Below are positions 36,429 through 44,467 of a DNA stretch of 64,000 nt, piece by piece (the stretch's first letter is position 1; every line of letters begins with the position of its first letter). The notes beneath the pieces are model-generated. The model saw only the letters and a program-made list of their open reading frames with translations, did not search any database and was not told the origin of the DNA. The stretch covers positions 496,001 to 560,000 of the forward strand of contig NZ_UIDD01000001.1 of assembly GCF_900497695.1 (NCBI RefSeq). The letters run 5' to 3'. The position numbers and the translations under genes were made by a program. This DNA comes from Pseudomonas wadenswilerensis (GTDB lineage: Bacteria; Pseudomonadota; Gammaproteobacteria; Pseudomonadales; Pseudomonadaceae).

Positions 36429-37651
36429 TGAGCGACATTATTCGCCGTGATCCGCGCGCCGAGTGGATCGCCCGCAACCGCCTGCACCCGCTGCACGCGG
36501 CCATGCAGCAGGGCCAACAGCACAGCTGGATGGGGCCCAACGGCATCATCCGCAAGAACCCCCATGGGGTCGGCTTCATCGGCCCCAACGGCATCAAGCG
36601 CATCGATCGCAGCGGCGCCCAGCAGGGCGGCAGCAGCAAGCGCACGGCAGCAGCGGCGGTGCAATTGCCGCTGCACCAGGTGGCGCAGCCGGCGTTCTAC
36701 ATCGCCGTGGTCCCGGACATGGTCGGCGGCCGCCTGGGCAGCCACGACCGCGACCTGCTGGGCCTGGCCCGCAGCCTGGCCGGCAGTGACGGTGCGGTGC
36801 TGGCGATGGTGTTTGGCGAACACAAGGAAAGCAACTTTTCCACAGCCGGCGTCGATCGCCTGCTGGTGATCGAAGGCGACGAGTTCGCAGGTTATGCGCC
36901 GGAGCAACTGGTGCAGGGGCTGCGCGCTGTGGATAACCAGTACAGCCCACGCCATTGGCTGCTGCCGGACAGTCGTACCGGTGGCGGCGAGCTGGGCCGG
37001 CGCTTTGCCGCGGCCATTGGCGAACGCCCGGCTACGCGCGTCTGGCAGGTCAAGGACGGGCAATGCAGCGGCCGCGCCGGCGCTGGCCAGCAGGACCTGA
37101 TCCGCGGCCTGCCACGGTTGATCCTGGCGGCTGCCGAATGCGCGGAACCGGTCAGCGAAACTCGCCACGAAGCCTTGCCGGTGCAGTTATCCACAAGCGC
37201 TGTGCGCAGCTTGTCGCGAATTGAAGACCTCGGCCCTGTGGCCGTCGACCCGGCCGCCATTGCCATGGCCGAGGCCGAGTTCATCGTCTCGGGCGGCAAC
37301 GGCGTCAAGGACTGGGACCTGTTCCACCGCGCCACCGTTGCGCTGGGCGCTACCGAAGGCGCTTCGCGGGTGGCCGTGGACGACGGCTTCATGCCGCGCA
37401 ATCGCCAGGTCGGTGCTACCGGTACCTGGGTGACCGCGCGGGTTTATGTGGCTGTGGGTATTTCCGGGGCGATCCAGCACCTACAGGGCATCGGGGCCTG
37501 CGACAAGGTGGTGGCGATCAACATGGACCCGGGCTGCGACATGATCAAGCGTGCCGACCTGTCGGTGATCGGCGACAGCGCGGCGATTCTCCAGGCGCTG
37601 ATCGAGGCTGTGGAAAACTACCGCAACGACGCCAAGCGCGATGCGGCCTAA
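36428..37651 (+). CDS. electron transfer flavoprotein alpha-like subunit with N-terminal extension
   Basis: A 407-residue ETF-alpha homologue coupled to dgcB (one-base overlap) and probably accepting electrons from DgcA. The C-terminal FAD domain (about 280-400) shows a variant of the usual FAD loop (DDGFMPRNRQVGATGTW) followed by YVAVGISGAIQHLQG and NMDPGC. The first 65 residues are not typical of ETFs and contain two GPNGI motifs (36-40 and 52-56). The gene carries two exact DnaA boxes, one with a TTA-TCC-ACA codon triplet at 37187. Confidence 0.88.
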   Translation: MSDIIRRDPRAEWIARNRLHPLHAAMQQGQQHSWMGPNGIIRKNPHGVGFIGPNGIKRIDRSGAQQGGSSKRTAAAAVQLPLHQVAQPAFYIAVVPDMVGGRLGSHDRDLLGLARSLAGSDGAVLAMVFGEHKESNFSTAGVDRLLVIEGDEFAGYAPEQLVQGLRAVDNQYSPRHWLLPDSRTGGGELGRRFAAAIGERPATRVWQVKDGQCSGRAGAGQQDLIRGLPRLILAAAECAEPVSETRHEALPVQLSTSAVRSLSRIEDLGPVAVDPAAIAMAEAEFIVSGGNGVKDWDLFHRATVALGATEGASRVAVDDGFMPRNRQVGATGTWVTARVYVAVGISGAIQHLQGIGACDKVVAINMDPGCDMIKRADLSVIGDSAAILQALIEAVENYRNDAKRDAA

Positions 37652-38242
37652 GGGCAGGGGATAACTATGCACACCAAGGTCATCAGTCTGGTTTCAATCG
37701 GTGCCCACCCCAGCTCCGGCCGCAGCCGCCGCGCCGAACAGGACGCCCGGGCGGTGGAACTGGGCCTGCAGCTGGCTGGGGATAACTTGCAGGTGCTGCA
37801 TGCCGGCGACCCGCAGGAGCCGGCCTTGCGCGCCTACCTGGGCATGGGCCTGGAACACATTGACGTGCTGGAACAACCGCAAGGCGCCGATGCCCTGGGC
37901 GTACTGGGCGACTATCTGCGCGACGCCGGTGCGCAACTGGTACTTACCGGTAGCCAGGCGGAAACCGGCGAAGGCTCAGGGATGCTGCCATTCCTGCTGG
38001 CCGAGCGTCTGGGCTGGCCGCTGGTGGTGGGCCTTGCCGAAGTGGAGTCTATCCACAACGGCGTGGCCCAGGTCCTGCAGGCCCTGCCACGGGGCCAGCG
38101 GCGCCGCTTGAAGGTGCGCCTGCCGTTGCTCGCCACTGTGGATAACGCCGCGCCCAAGCCGCGCCAGAGCGCGTTTGGCCCGGCGCGGCGTGGGGTGTTG
38201 GCCGCGCGCCAGGTGGCAATCATCGAAGACGAGTTATTCACA
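36928..38242. promoter_or_regulatory. DnaA boxes inside the ETF-like genes
   Basis: Exact boxes TGTGGATAA at 36928-36936 and 38137-38145, TTATCCACA at 37187-37195, and TTATTCACA at 38234-38242 (fits TTATnCACA). Near matches with one mismatch: 36836, 37609, 37665, 37777 and 38049. They continue the box-rich stretch of the intergenic array that follows. The boxes at 37187 and 38234 are in frame as TTA-nnC-ACA, using the Leu codon TTA that is rare in this genome. Confidence 0.75.
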
Positions 38243-38437
38243 AGTGCCGAACTGCAACCGGCCAAGCCACGGCCCAAGCGCCTCAAAGTGATCAAGGCCA
38301 AGAGCGGCGCCGACCGCATGAAAGCCGCCACCGCCAAGGCCAGTGGCGGCGGTGGGCAAGTACTCAAGGACGTCAGCCCTCAGGACGGTGCACAAGCCAT
38401 CCTCAAGCTGCTGGTGGAAGAGGGTGTGCTGCGCTGA
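37667..38437 (+). CDS. electron transfer flavoprotein beta-like subunit
   Basis: A 256-residue ETF-beta homologue, partner of the gene just upstream (15 bases apart). The AMP-binding region is recognisable around LVLTGSQAETGEGSGMLPFLLAERLGW, and the C-terminus ends in the VEEGVLR arm that grips the alpha subunit. A basic, Ala/Lys-rich linker lies near 195-235. The gene contains one exact DnaA box (38137) and one TTATTCACA (38234). Confidence 0.88.
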   Translation: MHTKVISLVSIGAHPSSGRSRRAEQDARAVELGLQLAGDNLQVLHAGDPQEPALRAYLGMGLEHIDVLEQPQGADALGVLGDYLRDAGAQLVLTGSQAETGEGSGMLPFLLAERLGWPLVVGLAEVESIHNGVAQVLQALPRGQRRRLKVRLPLLATVDNAAPKPRQSAFGPARRGVLAARQVAIIEDELFTSAELQPAKPRPKRLKVIKAKSGADRMKAATAKASGGGGQVLKDVSPQDGAQAILKLLVEEGVLR

Positions 38438-38440
38438 CAG

Positions 38441-39000
38441 TTGCTCACAAAGTCTGTTGGCCGATCTGTGGATAAAGTGTTTGTGCATGGCTGGAGGGCA
38501 CGCATTGCGTGCCCTTCGGCGTTATGGTCAAAAAATGATCAGGCTAAGTTGCGGATTTTTCGAGGTTTTCTTCCCTGGCCGGCGATGAGTTTGCCCACAA
38601 TCGCTGTTGGCGGGTCTGTGGATAATATGTTCGCCCATGGCTGAGAGGCCCGTGGGGCAAGGGCTGCGCACGGTTGATCAAAAAACACTCAATTGTGTCA
38701 TTTTTACTTGTACAGGCCCAGTGTTTCGGCTTCTCGAAGCGTTATCCACAAGGGTTTTTCGGGGCTTGGACTTTTGCACACAAAGTCTGTTGGCGTCTCT
38801 GTGGATAAGGTGTTCGCCTTCCGCTGTGAGTCTTGTATTTAAAAGCGTGCAGAGAATTGATCAAATATTGACCAATAAAATTTAGCGGGAAAAACAACGA
38901 CTTGCCCACATTAGCTGTGGGCTGTCCTGTGGATAAAGTGTTTGCTGTGTTGACGGGCCCAGTGGGGCCGGGGGATTGCGGTAGGTGGTCAAAATTTGTA
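38441..39000. repeat. four-unit DnaA-box array between the ETF-like genes and gbcA
   Basis: Four diverged copies start at 38441, 38591, 38774 and 38902. Each has TTGCnCACA at offset 0, CTGTTGGC (CTGTGGGC in unit 4) at about 13, an exact DnaA box TGTGGATAA at offset 26 in all four (38467, 38617, 38800, 38928) followed by TGTTyG, then a GC-rich stretch, and an A-rich GGTCAAAA/TTGATCAAA element at about 81-85. A fifth box in opposite orientation (TTATCCACA, 38742-38750) lies between units 2 and 3. Unit spacing is 150, 183 and 128 bases. The 677-base gap 38438-39114 has no gene. Confidence 0.85.
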
Positions 39001-39016
39001 CAGGCTGGTACGGCCC

Positions 39017-39096
39017 CATCGCTGGCAAGGCCAGCTCCCACAGGGTTTGCAGGTGTACACACCACCTGTGTGGGAGCCGGCCTTGCCGGCGATGGG
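39017..39096. repeat. paired REP element 8
   Basis: CATCGCTGGCAAGGCCAGCTC and the inverted GAGCCGGCCTTGCCGGCGATG with a spacer of about 30 bases, next to the gbcA stop and directly after the DnaA-box array. Confidence 0.9.
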
Positions 39097-39114
39097 CCGC
39101 AAAGCGGCCCCGCT

Positions 39115-40407
39115 TTACTGCGCAGCCACACCCTTGAGGTAAGGCGCCGGTGCCGCCCCCAGGTTGCTCAGCATCCGCTCGCTGTACCAATCGACAAAGT
39201 TCACCACCCCAAACTCGTAGGTCTTCGAATAAGGCCCCGGCTGGTACGCCGTCGAGTTGATCCCGCGCTGGTTCTCTTCCGCCAGGCGCCGGTCCTGGTC
39301 GTTGGTGGCATCCCACACCTGGCGCATGCGCGCCGGGTCGTAGTCGACACCTTCAACCGCATCCTTGTGCACCAGCCACTTGGTCGTGACCATGGTCTCT
39401 TGCGCACTGATTGGCCACACGGTGAAGACGATGATGTGATCGCCCATGCAGTGGTTCCAGGAGTGCGGCAGGTGCAGGATGCGCATCGAGCCCAGATCCG
39501 GGTTCTTGATCCGGCCCATGAGCTTCTGGCAGCCCTGCTTGCCGTCCAGGGTCATCGACACCGTGCCCTTGAGCAGCGGCATGCGCACGATGCGGTTGCG
39601 CAGGCCGAAACTGGCGTGGGCGTAGGGGATCTTCTCGGCGTCCCAGGCGGCGGCCGAGGCGGCGACGTGGTCCTTGAACGCCTGGTCGGCGCGCGGGTCG
39701 GTGACGTCGTCCCACTCCAGGAGGGTTTTCAGCAATTCAGGGTGCGAACCGCTGCAGTGGTAGCACTCGCGGTTGTTTTCCAGCACCAGCTTCCAGTTTG
39801 CCTTTTCCATCAAGGTGGTTTGCACCGCCACCTTGGTGTTCTCCATGTCGTAGGGTTCCATGTAGTGGGTCAGGGTGGCGAGGAAGTCATCGATGGCTGG
39901 CGGGTTCTCGGCCAGGCTGATGAAAATGTAGCCACCGGCGGTCTTCACGTTCACAGGCTTGAGCCCGTACTGCTTCATGTCGAAGTCGGCGCCCATCTCG
40001 GTACCGGCGAACAGCAGGCGCCCGTCCAGCTCGTAGGTCCACTGGTGGTAATGGCAGACCAGCTTGGCGACCTTGCCCTTGTCGCTGGTGCACAGGCGGG
40101 AACCGCGATGGCGGCAGACGTTGTGGAAGGCATGCACCTGGCCTTCGGCACCGCGCACCACCAGGATCGGGTTCTTGCCGATCTGCAGGGTGATGAAGTT
40201 GCCCTTGGTCGGGATTTCGCAGGTCATCCCGGCGATCAGCCATTCCTTCTGGAAAATTTCTTCCATGTCGATCTGGAACAGGCGCTCGTCGCAGTAGAAC
40301 GGCTGTGGCAGCGAGAAGGTCCGCTCGCGGCTCTGCAGCATCTCGGCGGTGGCCTTGCGTGCAGGTTCCAGTGGATCGCCCAGACTCAAAGTTGCGGTGA
40401 CGTCCAT
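39115..40407 (-). CDS. gbcA: glycine betaine monooxygenase, Rieske subunit GbcA
   Basis: Rieske non-heme iron oxygenase (430 residues) that demethylates glycine betaine to dimethylglycine and formaldehyde. The Rieske cluster is C-R-H (near 98) and C-H-Y-H (near 118); the mononuclear iron ligands lie in ENNRECYHCSGSHPE (near 217-230). ATG at 40407 gives the family start MDVTATLSLGDP, with GAGGA a short distance upstream. It is divergent from its reductase gbcB. Confidence 0.95.
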   Translation of the reverse strand: MDVTATLSLGDPLEPARKATAEMLQSRERTFSLPQPFYCDERLFQIDMEEIFQKEWLIAGMTCEIPTKGNFITLQIGKNPILVVRGAEGQVHAFHNVCRHRGSRLCTSDKGKVAKLVCHYHQWTYELDGRLLFAGTEMGADFDMKQYGLKPVNVKTAGGYIFISLAENPPAIDDFLATLTHYMEPYDMENTKVAVQTTLMEKANWKLVLENNRECYHCSGSHPELLKTLLEWDDVTDPRADQAFKDHVAASAAAWDAEKIPYAHASFGLRNRIVRMPLLKGTVSMTLDGKQGCQKLMGRIKNPDLGSMRILHLPHSWNHCMGDHIIVFTVWPISAQETMVTTKWLVHKDAVEGVDYDPARMRQVWDATNDQDRRLAEENQRGINSTAYQPGPYSKTYEFGVVNFVDWYSERMLSNLGAAPAPYLKGVAAQ

Positions 40408-40534
40408 CGTGTAGGTCCTCATGGCCAGTGCTTGTGGCCGGTGAAAGTGGCTAATCGTTGTTATGGCGACGCAAGGCACAAATACAGCAGGATCATTTGC
40501 GATGGAGTGTGCGTTCGAAGAGCGCTTGAACCAT

Positions 40535-40568
40535 ATCCATGGGCGACATGATCAGATCCGTTTCCGAC
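40535..40568. promoter_or_regulatory. candidate GbdR-type direct repeat upstream of gbcA
   Basis: ATCCATGGGCGAC (40535-40547) and ATCCGTTTCCGAC (40556-40568) share ATCC and CGAC with a 21-base period. On the minus strand, the gbcA strand, they read GTCG...GGAT twice. Position and period suit an AraC-type activator such as GbdR; sequence agreement is only moderate. Confidence 0.45.
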
Positions 40569-40571
40569 GCG

Positions 40572-40595
40572 CCAGCCCCTGTAGCCGGGGGCTGG
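40572..40595. other. hairpin in the gbcA-gbcB gap
   Basis: CCAGCCCC (40572-40579) pairs with GGGGCTGG (40588-40595) around an 8-base loop, in the 286-base divergent region. It has no T run, so it is not a standard terminator. Two GTCGCG words follow at 40595 and 40615. Confidence 0.5.
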
Positions 40596-40693
40596 TCGCG
40601 ATAAGCACGCCAATGTCGCGGATGGGTAAGTGTTGCCTGCGCGGCTTAAGCAGAATCGCAGCCATCAGGCCGCAGTCGGCCGTGGAGACGAGC

Positions 40694-41794
40694 ATGTCCA
40701 ACAGCTTCCTCAATCCGGTCAGCACCCAGACCTGGGCCAACGGCCGCCACATCGTCCGTTGCGTCAAGGTGATCCAGGAAACCTGGGATGTGCGCACCTT
40801 CTGCTTCATGGCCGACCAGCCGATCATGTTCTTCTTCAAGCCCGGGCAGTTCGTCACCCTGGAGCTGGAGATCGACGGCGAGCCGATCATGCGCTCCTAC
40901 ACCATCTCCAGCTCCCCGTCGGTGCCCTACAGCTTCTCGGTGACCATCAAGCGCGTGCCCGGCGGCAAGGTCTCCAACTGGCTGCACGACACCCTGCACG
41001 AAGGCCAGGAGCTGGCGGTGCACGGCCCGGTGGGGCTGTTCAACGCCATGGATTTCCCCAGCCCCAAGGTGCTGTACCTGAGTGGCGGTGTCGGTATCAC
41101 CCCGGTGATGTCCATGGCCCGCTGGTTCTACGACACCAACGGCAATGTCGACATGGTCTTCGTCCACAGTGCGCGCTCACCGAAAGACATCATCTATCAC
41201 CGCGAGTTGGAGCACATGGCCTCGCGGATCGACAACTTCAGCCTGCACATCATTTGCGAGAAGCATGGCCTGGGCGAGCCCTGGGCGGGCTACCGCGGCT
41301 ACCTGAACCAGAAGCTGATGGAGTTGATCGCCCCCGACTACATGGAGCGGGAGATATTCTGCTGCGGCCCGACGCCGTACATGAACGCGGTCAAGCGCCT
41401 GCTGGAAAGCAGCGGCTACGACATGAGCCGCTACCATGAGGAGTCGTTCGGCGCGACCCCGGCCGAGGTCAAGGCCGATGCTGTGGAACACGCCGAACAG
41501 GCCGCCGAAGCCGCCGAGGTGGACGCCGGCGACCTGCACCAGGTGGAATTCACCGCTACCGGCAAGAGTATCCGCGTGGCCCCGGGCGAGACTGTGCACG
41601 CGGCGGCGGCCAAGCTCGGGCTGATGATCCCCAAGGCTTGTGGCATGGGCATCTGCGGCACCTGCAAGGTGCTCAAGCTGGGTGGGGAAGTGGAGATGGA
41701 GCACAACGGCGGCATCACCGAAGAAGATGAGGCCGAGGGGTATATCCTCTCGTGCTGCAGTGTGCCGAAAGGTGATGTACGGATTGAGTACTGA
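40694..41794 (+). CDS. gbcB: glycine betaine monooxygenase reductase GbcB
   Basis: A 366-residue ferredoxin-NADP reductase-type protein that passes electrons to GbcA. The FAD motif RSYTISSSP lies near 57-65, the NAD domain begins LSGGVGITPVMSMARWF, and the C-terminal plant-type 2Fe-2S domain has CGMGICGTCKV and a final C near the end. A linker rich in Ala/Glu lies near 255-285. ATG at 40694 follows GGAGACGAGC. Confidence 0.94.
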   Translation: MSNSFLNPVSTQTWANGRHIVRCVKVIQETWDVRTFCFMADQPIMFFFKPGQFVTLELEIDGEPIMRSYTISSSPSVPYSFSVTIKRVPGGKVSNWLHDTLHEGQELAVHGPVGLFNAMDFPSPKVLYLSGGVGITPVMSMARWFYDTNGNVDMVFVHSARSPKDIIYHRELEHMASRIDNFSLHIICEKHGLGEPWAGYRGYLNQKLMELIAPDYMEREIFCCGPTPYMNAVKRLLESSGYDMSRYHEESFGATPAEVKADAVEHAEQAAEAAEVDAGDLHQVEFTATGKSIRVAPGETVHAAAAKLGLMIPKACGMGICGTCKVLKLGGEVEMEHNGGITEEDEAEGYILSCCSVPKGDVRIEY

Positions 41795-41810
41795 GTCTGA
41801 GTAGCGGCTG

Positions 41811-41887
41811 ATCGCGGGGCAAGTCGCACCGCCGCTCCTACAGCCGCTGAAGGAGCGGCGGTGCGACGCCTCGACGTGACCCGCGAT
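41811..41887. repeat. inverted repeat between gbcB and the chemoreceptor gene (terminator-like)
   Basis: ATCGCGGGGCAAGTCGCACC and the inverted partner around 41860-41887, plus an inner GCCGCTCCT/AGGAGCGGC stem, form a large hairpin in the convergent gap. It is related to the GCGGGG-type REP at 24018. Confidence 0.75.
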
Positions 41888-41890
41888 GGC

Positions 41891-43516
41891 TTACACGCTG
41901 AAACGTGCCACCAGCCCGCTCAGGTCCACCGCCAGGCGCGACAGTTCGGCGCTGGCCGCGCTGGTCTGGTGGGCGCCGGTGGCCGACTGCACCGACAGGT
42001 CGTTGATGTTGACCAGGTTGCGGTCCACTTCGCGGGCGACCTGGGCCTGCTCTTCGGCGGCGCTGGCGATCACCAGGTTGCGCTCGTTGATTTCGGCGAC
42101 CGCACCGGTGATGGTTTCCAGCGCCAGGCCGGCGCCGCGGGCGATGTTCAGGGTCGACTCGGCGCGTTCGGTGCTGTTGCGCATGGAGTTGACCGCCTGC
42201 TCGGTGCCGCCCTGGATGCTGCCGATCATCCGTTCGATTTCGCTGGTCGACTGCTGGGTACGGTGGGCCAGGGCACGCACTTCGTCGGCCACCACGGCAA
42301 AGCCACGGCCGGCTTCACCGGCACGGGCCGCTTCGATGGCGGCGTTCAGGGCCAGCAGGTTGGTCTGGTCGGCCAGGCCGCGAATCACGTCGAGCACCTT
42401 GCCGATATCGCGCGACTCTTCCGCCAGATTGCCGATCAGTTCGGCGGTGCCTTGCACGTCGGTGCTCATGCGCTCGATGGCGCTGACGGTTTCCATCACC
42501 AGGTCACGGCCGTCACCGGCCGAGCGGGTGGCTTCCTTGGAGGCTTCCGAGGTGCTCACGGCATTGCGTGCCACTTCTTCCACGGCGCTGGTCATCTCGG
42601 TGACGGCGGTGGCGGCCTGTTCGATTTCGTTGTTCTGCTGCTGCAGGCCACGGGCGCTTTCGTCGGTGACGCTGTTCAGCTCTTCAGCCGCCGACGCCAG
42701 CTGGGTGGCGGAGCCGGAAATCTGCTGCAGGGTATCGCGCAGCTTGTTCTGCATCTTGGCCATGGCCTTGAGCAGGCGCGCGGCTTCGTCCTGGCCTTCG
42801 GCCTGGATGCTGCGGGTCAGGTCGCCCTCGGCGATGCGTTCGGCCGCCTGCAGGGCTTCGTCGATCGGCTTGACGATGCTGCGGGTCAGCAGCAGGGCGC
42901 AGATCAGGGTCAGGGCAGTGGCAGCCAGCAGCAAGCCGATCACCAGGGCAACAGCGTTGGAGTACTGGTCGGCGGCGGTGCGGTTGATCTCGCTGGTTTG
43001 CTCGGTGTTGATGCTGATCAATTGATCCATGACGCTGTTGATCTGCTCGGAGCTGTCGAGCATGTCGCGGTTGATCAGGTTGCGCAGGGTCTCCAGGTCA
43101 TTGTTCTGCGACGCCAGGCGCATGCGGTTTTCCAGCTGGCGGTACTGGCCCAGCAGCTGCACGTACTGGTTGTAGGCAGAGCGCTCCTGGTTGCCGGAGA
43201 TCAGCGGCTCGTACACCCGGCGCGCTTCGTCGATCTGCTGGTTGCGCTGGTCGATCAGCTTGAGGGTGGCCTGCAGGGTGCCGGCTTCGCGGTTGAGCAG
43301 CAGGCGGTACGACAAGGTGCGCAGGCGCAGGGTCAGCTGGGTCAACTGGTCGAGGTTGGTGATGCTCGGCACCGTCGAGGTTTCGATGGTTTCGCCGGCC
43401 TGGCGAATCTTGCTCATCTGGTTCAGGGCAAACAGACCCAGGGCCAGCATCAGCGCACCGATCAGAGCAAAGCCCAGAAGCGCGCGCGGGGCGATATTCA
43501 TGTTGCGTAGGGACAT
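41891..43516 (-). CDS. methyl-accepting chemotaxis protein
   Basis: A 541-residue transmembrane chemoreceptor. Helix one near 9-31, a four-helix-bundle periplasmic sensor of about 150 residues, helix two near 185-207, HAMP, and the signalling domain with the conserved hairpin tip around [20 protein letters not shown] and the QQS/TAE-type methylation heptads. No C-terminal CheR-docking pentapeptide is visible. Ligand unknown; its place next to gbcB suggests but does not prove a link to betaine-related attractants. ATG at 43516 was chosen from the family start [11 protein letters not shown]. Confidence 0.9.
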   Translation of the reverse strand: MSLRNMNIAPRALLGFALIGALMLALGLFALNQMSKIRQAGETIETSTVPSITNLDQLTQLTLRLRTLSYRLLLNREAGTLQATLKLIDQRNQQIDEARRVYEPLISGNQERSAYNQYVQLLGQYRQLENRMRLASQNNDLETLRNLINRDMLDSSEQINSVMDQLISINTEQTSEINRTAADQYSNAVALVIGLLLAATALTLICALLLTRSIVKPIDEALQAAERIAEGDLTRSIQAEGQDEAARLLKAMAKMQNKLRDTLQQISGSATQLASAAEELNSVTDESARGLQQQNNEIEQAATAVTEMTSAVEEVARNAVSTSEASKEATRSAGDGRDLVMETVSAIERMSTDVQGTAELIGNLAEESRDIGKVLDVIRGLADQTNLLALNAAIEAARAGEAGRGFAVVADEVRALAHRTQQSTSEIERMIGSIQGGTEQAVNSMRNSTERAESTLNIARGAGLALETITGAVAEINERNLVIASAAEEQAQVAREVDRNLVNINDLSVQSATGAHQTSAASAELSRLAVDLSGLVARFSV

Positions 43517-43790
43517 GGTGGTATCCAGGAGGGGAAAGGGCACGTTATCCGTGCGGCAGATTCAGGACTGCCATGCCTATCGGTCGGCCGGGAAAAGACT
43601 TGAGCGGGTGAAGATGAAATTGTGAGGCAGCTAACTTTTTTCCTGACCGGTGGTAGACAAAACGGGGAACCGCAGGGCTATCGGTGGGTCAATCTGCACC
43701 AGGCCGAAGCGTCTAAACCCGATATCCCTGGCGAGCACGCGGACTTTTCTTTATCGTGTGCGCCCCCTGAAACACCCCGAGAAGGCAATC

Positions 43791-44021
43791 ATGTTGGAAA
43801 CTTCCCTTAGTCAACTGGAGCAACTGGTCAGCGACCTGGTGCAGAAGAATCAGGAACTGACCGAGCGCAACGCGCAGATCAGTGCCGAACTGGCCCAGGC
43901 CAAAGATGAAAACGACAGCCTGCAACTGAGCCTGCTGGAGCAGGAAGAAAAGCAGGGCGCCACCGCCGCGCGCATCCAGGCCCTGGTTGAGCGTGCCAGC
44001 GTTGGTACCGTGAACGCATGA
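43791..44021 (+). CDS. small coiled-coil protein (TIGR02449-like)
   Basis: A 76-residue, almost entirely helical coiled-coil protein with heptads of Leu and Gln/Glu. It resembles the TIGR02449 proteins that usually sit directly before zapA, and here too a ZapA-like gene follows, overlapping by four bases (ATGA). ATG at 43791 is the start of the coiled coil; a longer frame runs into unlikely sequence. Confidence 0.8.
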   Translation: MLETSLSQLEQLVSDLVQKNQELTERNAQISAELAQAKDENDSLQLSLLEQEEKQGATAARIQALVERASVGTVNA

Positions 44022-44320
44022 AAACCTCAGCGCAGCCGATCAATGTCGTGTCGATCCTCGGCAGCGATTATTCGATCAAGGCCCCCGAAGGCCAGGAGCA
44101 AGCGCTGGCGCAAGCGGTGCAGATGCTCAACGCCTCGCTGGCCGATACCAAGCGTAAGTACCCGACCCTGATCGGTGACAAGCTGCTGGTACTGGCAGCC
44201 CTCAACCTGTGCTCGCAGCAGATCGAACTGCAACAGCAGCACCAGCAGGCCCTCGACCGTTACCAAGAGCAAGTCAACGCCACGGTCGATGTGATTGCCC
44301 GGACCATCAGCAACAGCTGA
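44018..44320 (+). CDS. ZapA-like protein (probable paralogue)
   Basis: A 100-residue ZapA-family protein: VVSILGSDYSIKAPEGQE N-terminal fold, DKLLVLAALNLCSQQ helix and a long C-terminal coiled coil. ZapA bundles FtsZ filaments. Pseudomonads have a canonical zapA next to ssrS (6S RNA); this copy, with chemoreceptors on both sides, differs in sequence from what I expect of that one and is likely a second ZapA-like protein. Coupled to the gene upstream. Confidence 0.8.
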   Translation: MKTSAQPINVVSILGSDYSIKAPEGQEQALAQAVQMLNASLADTKRKYPTLIGDKLLVLAALNLCSQQIELQQQHQQALDRYQEQVNATVDVIARTISNS

Positions 44321-44410
44321 TCGCGTCCAAGCCCCCGCTACATCCTTTTGCCAGCTCACCACCTTCGGGAGGGTGGGCCGGCTTTGCTGTGGATTAGATT
44401 GTATTTCCTG

Positions 44411-44420
44411 TTGTATACAA
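44411..44420. promoter_or_regulatory. palindrome TTGTATACAA upstream of the chemoreceptor gene
   Basis: A perfect 10-base palindrome 48 bases before the chemoreceptor start, of the form used by many GntR-type (FCD) regulators. The binding protein is not identifiable from this window. Confidence 0.45.
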
Positions 44421-44467
44421 TTGGCCTGTCTCTTGCACTACAGGGCTTATTTACCCAGGGGAAATAC

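Noticed and set aside
38500-38900. IHF site within the array, as in E. coli datA
   Set aside because: A-rich TGATCAAA elements come close, but none fits WATCAAnnnnTTR strictly, so I do not call one.
38441-39000. CRISPR array or plasmid iterons
   Set aside because: The units are diverged, spacing is uneven (150, 183, 128 bases), there are no uniform spacers or cas genes, and there is no rep gene nearby.
36928-39000. The chromosomal origin oriC
   Set aside because: The expected neighbours (dnaA, dnaN, rpmH, gyrB, mnmG) are absent. A secondary or regulatory DnaA-binding site fits better.
44321-44467. 6S RNA (ssrS) downstream of the ZapA-like gene
   Set aside because: The gap is only 147 bases and shows no long 6S-like hairpin, just a short GC-rich stem near 44360-44375.
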